From: Streptosporangiales bacterium
GTDB lineage: Bacteria; Actinomycetota; Actinomycetes; Streptosporangiales; WHST01
Length of the DNA: 42,095 bases
Assembly: GCA_009379955.1 (NCBI GenBank)
Contig: WHST01000050.1
Span: forward strand, 1-42,095
Direction: 5' to 3'
Part shown: positions 38,118-42,095 of the stretch, in pieces
How positions within the stretch are numbered: the stretch's first letter is position 1
Layout: each line of letters begins with the position of its first letter
Notes under the pieces: generated by a model
The model's database searches: none
The model's input: the letters and a program-made list of their open reading frames with translations, nothing else
What the model was told of the DNA's origin: nothing
Translations under genes and position numbers: made by a program

Positions 38118-39059
38118 TCAGCTGTGCCCGCCGGGCAGGTGGGCGGCGAGCCAGATCGCGACCTGTTCCAGCAACTGCGGGTCGACCGGGCGGCGGTACT
38201 GCTTGCGGTAGGTCCGCAGCGAGCCGTGGCCTGACACCCGGCGCAGGACGTGGGTGAGGTCGGGGACGGCGCACGCCTCGACCGGGCCGGGGACGACTCG
38301 GGTGATCGTGGCGAGATCGGCGGGATCGACCTGCCGGTCCTTGGTGCCGGTGAGCGCGAGCACCGGCACCCGGATCGCGGCGAGGTCCGGCAGCGGGTCG
38401 TGGCCGAGGTACTCGCGGTAGGAGGGCGGCATCCGGATCCCGTAGACGCGGGTCACCCGGCCCGTGCTCGCCTCGATCCGGTCCGCGATCCGACCTGCGG
38501 TCTGCCGTGGCGATCTGCCCAGCAGCCGCAGGGCCAGTCGGCCGGGCGGCGGGACCTCGTCCTCGTACCACCGCGAGATCGCCCACGCCAGGACGTCCCG
38601 ACCAGTCCGCGCGGGACAGCCGAGCAGGACGACCGCGGCGGCGTCGGCGTGTGCGGCCAGCCACGCGGCGTGCAACGCGGCCTCGCTGTAGCCGATCGCG
38701 CCCACGGTGCTCACCTCGGGACGCGCGGCCACCGCACGCAGCACCGCCGCGGCGTCGTCGCGTTGCCGGTAGAACCCCATCGCCTCCGGGTCTCCCGGCG
38801 TCCGTCCGATGCCACGCCGGTCGAACCGGTAGCACGCGACACCCTGGGCGGCCAGCGCGCCCGCCAGCGCCCGACCCAACGCGGTACGGGCTCTTCGCGA
38901 GTCGCCCTCCCGGTCGAGTGTGCCGGGACACAGCAGCACGACGGCCGGGTGCGGCCCTTCGCCCGCCGGAACGCTCAGTGTCCCCGCGACGAGCAGACCG
39001 TCGTCCGCGGGCACCGCCAACTCGGTCTCCCGCATCGCCTGCGTGACGTCCCGCCGCAT
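38118..39059 (-). CDS. Alpha/beta-fold hydrolase
   Basis: The ATG at 39059, preceded by AGGAAGGAGGAG, gives 313 residues; an upstream ATG at 39086 is less likely. The serine hydrolase features are HPAVVLLCPGT (oxyanion strand), CYRFDRRGIGRTPGDPEAMG and the nucleophile elbow IGYSEAALHAAW (G-Y-S-E-A). The acid is probably in LTGTKDRQVDPADL and the catalytic His in PDLTHVLRRV. The layout resembles dienelactone hydrolase and esterase-type enzymes with an insert in the cap (RWYEDEVPPPGRLALRLLG). No signal peptide is present. Its natural ester or thioester substrate is unknown. Confidence 0.9.
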   Translation of the reverse strand: MRRDVTQAMRETELAVPADDGLLVAGTLSVPAGEGPHPAVVLLCPGTLDREGDSRRARTALGRALAGALAAQGVACYRFDRRGIGRTPGDPEAMGFYRQRDDAAAVLRAVAARPEVSTVGAIGYSEAALHAAWLAAHADAAAVVLLGCPARTGRDVLAWAISRWYEDEVPPPGRLALRLLGRSPRQTAGRIADRIEASTGRVTRVYGIRMPPSYREYLGHDPLPDLAAIRVPVLALTGTKDRQVDPADLATITRVVPGPVEACAVPDLTHVLRRVSGHGSLRTYRKQYRRPVDPQLLEQVAIWLAAHLPGGHS

Positions 39060-39147
39060 CGCTCCTCCTTCCTGGGTACCGATCATCGGCCTCCGGCCGG
39101 CGTCGAGACGGTAGCGTCGACTCCATCCCCCGGAGAGGCCAGCCGAA

Positions 39148-39441
39148 ATGCCCGAGTTGCAAGTGATCGCCCGCTACACGATCTCCGCCGGCAGGGAGGC
39201 GGAGGTTCTGGCGCTGCTGCCGACGATCGCCGCGGCCGCCCGCACCGAGCCGGGATGCCGCGCCTTCGACGCCTTCCGTCAGCTCGACGACGACCGCAGG
39301 ATCGTCCTGCTCGAGCGGTACGTGTCGGGCGACGCCTTCGACGCGCACCGCGAGACGACGCACTTCAAGGAGCTCGTCCTCGACCAACTCGTCCCGTTGC
39401 TGGACAGTCGCGTCATCGAGGTCTACGACGTCGCGGAGTAG
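39148..39441 (+). CDS. Antibiotic biosynthesis monooxygenase (ABM) domain protein
   Basis: The 97-residue product is a single ABM ferredoxin-like domain: LQVIARYTISAGREAEVLAL, then LARTEPGCRAFDAF-like positions (RTEPGCRAFDAFRQLDDD) and VLLERYVSGDAFDAHRETTH, ending VIEVYDVAE. This is the pattern of YgiN-like putative quinol monooxygenases, which work as dimers without bound metal or flavin. The next gene begins six bases after its stop, so the two are cotranscribed. The start has GGAGAGG upstream. Confidence 0.9.
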   Translation: MPELQVIARYTISAGREAEVLALLPTIAAAARTEPGCRAFDAFRQLDDDRRIVLLERYVSGDAFDAHRETTHFKELVLDQLVPLLDSRVIEVYDVAE

Positions 39442-39446
39442 TCGGC

Positions 39447-40229
39447 ATGACGTTTCGTGAGCTCCACGACGGAGAGCTGCCGCTGCTGCTGCCCAACGCC
39501 TGGGACGTCGCGTCGGCGCTCGCGTTCCTCGACGCCGGGTTCCCCGCGATCGGCACGACCAGCTTCGGCGTTGCCGCGAGCGGTGGCCACCCTGACGGTG
39601 GCCGGTCGACCGGGGGCGCGACCCGCGACCTCGCCCGGCTGCTCTCGGCCCTGCCCTGCTACGTCTCGGTGGACGTCGAGGACGGTTACGCCGACGATCC
39701 CGTGCCGGTGGCGGAGTACGTCGCCGGCCTCGGCGTCGCCGGCGTCAACATCGAGGACAGCACGGCGGAGCGGCTGATCGCCCCGCAGGCGCATGCGGCG
39801 AAGATCGCGGCGATCAAGGAGCGCAGCCCCGGCGTGTACGTGAACGCCCGCGTCGACACGTACTGGCTGGGTCACGACGCCACCGTCGCCGCGACGCTCG
39901 ACCGGGCCAGGGCCTACGTCGACGCCGGTGCCGACGGGATCTTCGTTCCCGGTGCGTCCGACCCGGACGAGCTCGGGCAGCTGACGGCGGGCATCCCGGT
40001 TCCGGTCAACGTGCTCGTCGTGCCCGGCCTGTCCCTCACGCAACTCGCGGAGCTCGGCGTGCGGCGGGTGAGCACGGGGTCGTTGCCTTACCGTGCCGCG
40101 ATCGACGCCGCGGTCGAGGTGGCCGCCAACGTCCGCGACGGCCGGGCCGCGCCGTCGGCGACGCCGTATCCGGACATGCAGGCACGGCTGGTCCGGTTTC
40201 ACGAGCTCGTCACGCGGCGAGACGCGTAG
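39447..40229 (+). CDS. Isocitrate lyase/PEP mutase family enzyme
   Basis: The 260-residue protein has the TIM barrel pattern of the PEP mutase/isocitrate lyase superfamily: LPLLLPNAWDVASALAFLDA at the N-terminus, then FPAIGTTSFGVAASGGHPDG, the metal-binding VSVDVEDGYADDP, GVNIEDS, and YVNARVDTYW followed by DAGADGIFVPGASDP. The Asp-Glu-Asp metal site is intact. The catalytic loop lacks the lyase KKCGH motif, so it is not an isocitrate lyase; the closest group is the uncharacterised carboxyphosphonoenolpyruvate-mutase-like or oxaloacetase-like enzymes. Cotranscribed with the ABM gene. Reaction unassigned. Confidence 0.9.
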   Translation: MTFRELHDGELPLLLPNAWDVASALAFLDAGFPAIGTTSFGVAASGGHPDGGRSTGGATRDLARLLSALPCYVSVDVEDGYADDPVPVAEYVAGLGVAGVNIEDSTAERLIAPQAHAAKIAAIKERSPGVYVNARVDTYWLGHDATVAATLDRARAYVDAGADGIFVPGASDPDELGQLTAGIPVPVNVLVVPGLSLTQLAELGVRRVSTGSLPYRAAIDAAVEVAANVRDGRAAPSATPYPDMQARLVRFHELVTRRDA

Positions 40230-40304
40230 GCGGCGACCGGCACCTCACGAACCAGGGCTCACGGGCGTCTACGCAGTGAGGCACCAACGTGAGGAGGACC
40301 GATC

Positions 40305-40841
40305 ATGGCCACACGGCACACCCGGATCGACACCGAGCTGGGGAGGCTCACGCTCGTCGCCGACGGCGGCAGGCTCACCGGCCTGTACTTCCCGCATCAC
40401 CGTCGCAAGACCGCCGGAGGCAGCAGGCACTGGTACCGCCCGTTGGACGAGGCGTTCGGATCGTTCGTGGACGCAGAGACCGATCCGCTGTTCGCGGAGG
40501 TCGCCGCGGAGCTCGGCGACTACCTCGCCGGCCGGCGCACGTCGTTCGACGTGCCGACCGCGGCCGCCGGTGACGCGTTCCAGCAGCGCGTGTGGGCGCT
40601 GCTCGACGAGATCCCCTACGGCACGACCACCACGTACGGCGACCTCGCGGAGCGGCTCGGCGACAGGTCGCTCGCCAGGGACGTCGGGCAGGCCGTCGGA
40701 CGCAACCCGCTGTGCGTGATCGTGCCCTGCCACCGCGTCGTGGGGAAGGGCGGCACACTCACCGGATACGCCGGTGGGCTCCGGCGGAAGTCGTTCCTCC
40801 TCGCGCTCGAGGACGAGGCGGCGGCGAAGGTGATCCGGTGA
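40305..40841 (+). CDS. ogt: Methylated-DNA--protein-cysteine methyltransferase
   Basis: The 178-residue protein repairs O6-alkylguanine by transferring the alkyl group to its own cysteine. It has the N-terminal ribonuclease-like part (TELGRLTLVADGGRLTGLYF) and the C-terminal DNA-binding part: FQQRVWALLDEIPYGTTTTY, then RNPLCVIVPCHRVVGKGG, where Cys of PCHRV is the acceptor, and the GYAGGLRRKSFLLALE ending. All catalytic residues are intact. GAGGAGG lies a few bases before the ATG. Its stop overlaps the GTG of a 2OG-Fe(II) oxygenase gene, forming a two-gene DNA alkylation repair unit. No Ada N-terminal domain is present. Confidence 0.95.
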   Translation: MATRHTRIDTELGRLTLVADGGRLTGLYFPHHRRKTAGGSRHWYRPLDEAFGSFVDAETDPLFAEVAAELGDYLAGRRTSFDVPTAAAGDAFQQRVWALLDEIPYGTTTTYGDLAERLGDRSLARDVGQAVGRNPLCVIVPCHRVVGKGGTLTGYAGGLRRKSFLLALEDEAAAKVIR

Positions 40842-41572
40842 GCGCGCGGACCACGGTCGGCGACACCTGGCGGGAGCGCGTCGACTCCGGCGACTGGGAC
40901 GCCATCACCGACGAGGTGAACGAGTACGGGGGAGCGCTCCTCCCGCGCCTGCTGAGCGACGGGGAGGCGCGCGAGATCCGGGGACTGTACGGCGACTCGC
41001 GCGACGTGTTCCGCACGACCGTCGACATGGGCCGCCACCGCTTCGGGGAGGGCGAGTACCGGTACTTCAACGCCCCGTACCCGGAACCGATCGAGCGGCT
41101 CAAGCAGGCGCTGTACCCGCGCCTGCTCCCGATCGCCAGGGACTGGTGGCGCAGGCTCGGCCGGTCGACCCCGTGGCCGGACACGCTCGACGAGTGGCTC
41201 GAGATGTGCCACGAGGCCGGCCAGACCAAGTCGACCGCGATCCTGCTGAAGTACGGCGAGAAGGACTGGAACGCCCTGCACCGTGACCTGTACGGCGACC
41301 TCGTGTTCCCGCTGCAGGTGGTCGTCAACCTCAACGAGCCCGGTGTCGACCACACGGGCGGGGAGTTCCTGCTCCTGGAGCAGCGGCCCCGCGCCCAGTC
41401 CCGCGGCACCGCTACGTTGCTGCCGTACGGCCACGGCTACGTCTTCACGACGAGGGACCGGCCGGTCGAGTCCAAGCGGGGCTGGTCCGCGGCGCCCGTC
41501 CGGCACGGCGTGTCCGCGATCCGCTCCGGCGAGCGGCACACGCTCGCGCTCGTGTTCCACGACGCCGCCTGA
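40838..41572 (+). CDS. 2OG-Fe(II) oxygenase, partner of Ogt
   Basis: The GTG at 40838 overlaps the ogt stop (GTGA) and gives 244 residues. The double-stranded beta-helix fold shows the iron ligand pair H-x-D in WNALHRDLYGDLVFPLQVVV, DHTGGEFLLLEQRP, and the distal His plus Arg in PVRHGVSAIRSGERHTLALV, which binds iron and 2-oxoglutarate. The N-terminal part (ALLPRLLSDGEAREIRGLYG) matches the usual prefix of this actinobacterial family. The coupling with Ogt suggests an AlkB-like role in alkyl-lesion removal; AlkB homology itself is not obvious, and the substrate is inferred from context. Confidence 0.85.
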   Translation: MSARTTVGDTWRERVDSGDWDAITDEVNEYGGALLPRLLSDGEAREIRGLYGDSRDVFRTTVDMGRHRFGEGEYRYFNAPYPEPIERLKQALYPRLLPIARDWWRRLGRSTPWPDTLDEWLEMCHEAGQTKSTAILLKYGEKDWNALHRDLYGDLVFPLQVVVNLNEPGVDHTGGEFLLLEQRPRAQSRGTATLLPYGHGYVFTTRDRPVESKRGWSAAPVRHGVSAIRSGERHTLALVFHDAA

Positions 41573-41595
41573 GTCCCTCGGGTCATGATGGGTGC

Positions 41596-41961
41596 GTGAC
41601 GTTCCAGACCAAGCGTGTCTACGACGACGCCGATCCCGGCGACGGCTACCGGGTCCTCCTCGACCGGATCTGGCCGAGAGGCGTGTCCAGGGAACGTGCC
41701 GCGGTCGACCGGTGGCTGAAGGACGTGGCCCCGAGTCACGAGCTGCGGACCTGGTTCGACCATCGCGCCGACCGCTTCGCCGAGTTCTCGGACCGGTACG
41801 CGGCGGAGCTCGACGGCAACCCGGCCGTCGACGAGCTGCGGGAGGCCGCGCGCACCCACCCGACCGTGACGCTGCTGTACGGAGCCAGGAGTCCCGAGCT
41901 GAACCAGGCCGTCGTCCTGGCCGCGTACCTGTCGCGTGACCCGGATGCCGGAGAGTCCTAG
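41596..41961 (+). CDS. DUF488-family protein
   Basis: The 121-residue protein starts with GTG at 41596. DUF488 features are KRVYDDADPGDGYRVLLDRI, the WPRGVSRE motif, WFDHRADRFAEFSDRYAAEL and TLLYGARSPELNQAVVLAAY. Family members are small cytoplasmic proteins of unknown role, sometimes grouped with YeaO; a conserved Arg in the WPRG motif is present. The last residues (DPDAGES) lead to TAG at 41959-41961, and the sequence after it looks like the end of an insertion element, so the 3' end may have been adjusted by that insertion. Confidence 0.88.
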   Translation: MTFQTKRVYDDADPGDGYRVLLDRIWPRGVSRERAAVDRWLKDVAPSHELRTWFDHRADRFAEFSDRYAAELDGNPAVDELREAARTHPTVTLLYGARSPELNQAVVLAAYLSRDPDAGES

Positions 41962-41971
41962 TAGTACTTTG

Positions 41972-42095
41972 TTATGTCGAGTCTGCGGGGGTGGGTGGGC
42001 GTGGCAGGACGGGTTGCAGGCAGAGACGGCAAGCGCCGGTCCAGACGCCGAGTAGGGCCTGGAGTTCGCGGAGGACGGCGTAAAGAGTCAGGCCG
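41972..42095 (-). CDS. Probable transposase C-terminus (partial, runs off the window)
   Basis: On the minus strand the frame entering from the right edge reads LTLYAVLRELQALLGVWTG, then a CRLCLQP stretch, and stops with TAA at 41974-41972. This resembles the C-terminal helix and Cys pair of some actinobacterial DDE transposases, but the family cannot be named from 40 residues. The bases up to the DUF488 stop (TAGTACTTTG) would be the end of the element. Confidence 0.4.
   Translation of the reverse strand, partial: GLTLYAVLRELQALLGVWTGACRLCLQPVLPRPPTPADST

Noticed and set aside
1-42095. CRISPR arrays, rRNA genes and complete tRNA genes
   Set aside because: No regularly spaced repeats and no rRNA sequence were seen; the only tRNA-like sequence is the 3' half at 8758-8803.

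Overview
The window is high-GC DNA with dense, often overlapping genes, GTG starts, leaderless-looking promoters and actinobacterial families (CUT1 sugar transporter without its own ATPase, ROK, MocR, PadR and MerR regulators, Tat lipoprotein). It comes from an actinomycete. Genus cannot be fixed from the sequence alone.

Positions 1-8803 look like the end of an integrated element. They hold the tail of a transposase that has cut an HTH gene, a complete IS1380-family element (754-4595, CTTAG target duplication on both sides) whose right inverted repeat is split by a group II intron (about 2397-4584), and several small unknown genes, two with N-terminal membrane anchors. A HigB/HigA-type toxin-antitoxin pair follows, coupled to a third gene for a membrane protein, and then a broken YezG-like gene. 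This part ends at the 3' half of a tRNA-Lys(TTT) gene (8758-8803), as expected for the distal attachment site of an element that integrated into a tRNA gene lying left of the window.

Positions 9106-20393 are a seven-gene minus-strand operon for uptake and intracellular breakdown of an oligosaccharide: two CUT1 permeases, a Tat-type binding lipoprotein, GH78 alpha-L-rhamnosidase, GH116 glycosidase, GH20 hexosaminidase and a degenerate ROK repressor. Almost all of its genes overlap or nearly touch. The enzymes lack signal peptides, so imported glycans would be cut in the cytoplasm. The enzyme set suggests a rhamnose/N-acetylglucosamine-containing substrate.

Positions 20527-26834 hold regulators with their targets: a MerR gene divergent from SnoaL-like and SRPBCC genes, a heavy-metal-type MerR with a Cys-Cys protein, a nitroreductase, a MocR regulator, a secreted beta-barrel-like protein and a GlxA/AraC regulator.

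Positions 27062-33582 hold membrane functions: a heterodimeric ABC exporter whose second half has a frameshift, a PadR regulator with its coupled multi-spanning membrane protein, and a DUF418 protein. Positions 33666-41961 are housekeeping or accessory metabolism: secreted M14 peptidase, APC permease, ZIP transporter, VOC protein, alpha/beta hydrolase, ABM monooxygenase, PEP mutase/isocitrate lyase-like enzyme, and an alkylation-repair pair (Ogt plus a 2OG-Fe(II) oxygenase) followed by a DUF488 protein. The window closes inside what looks like another transposase.
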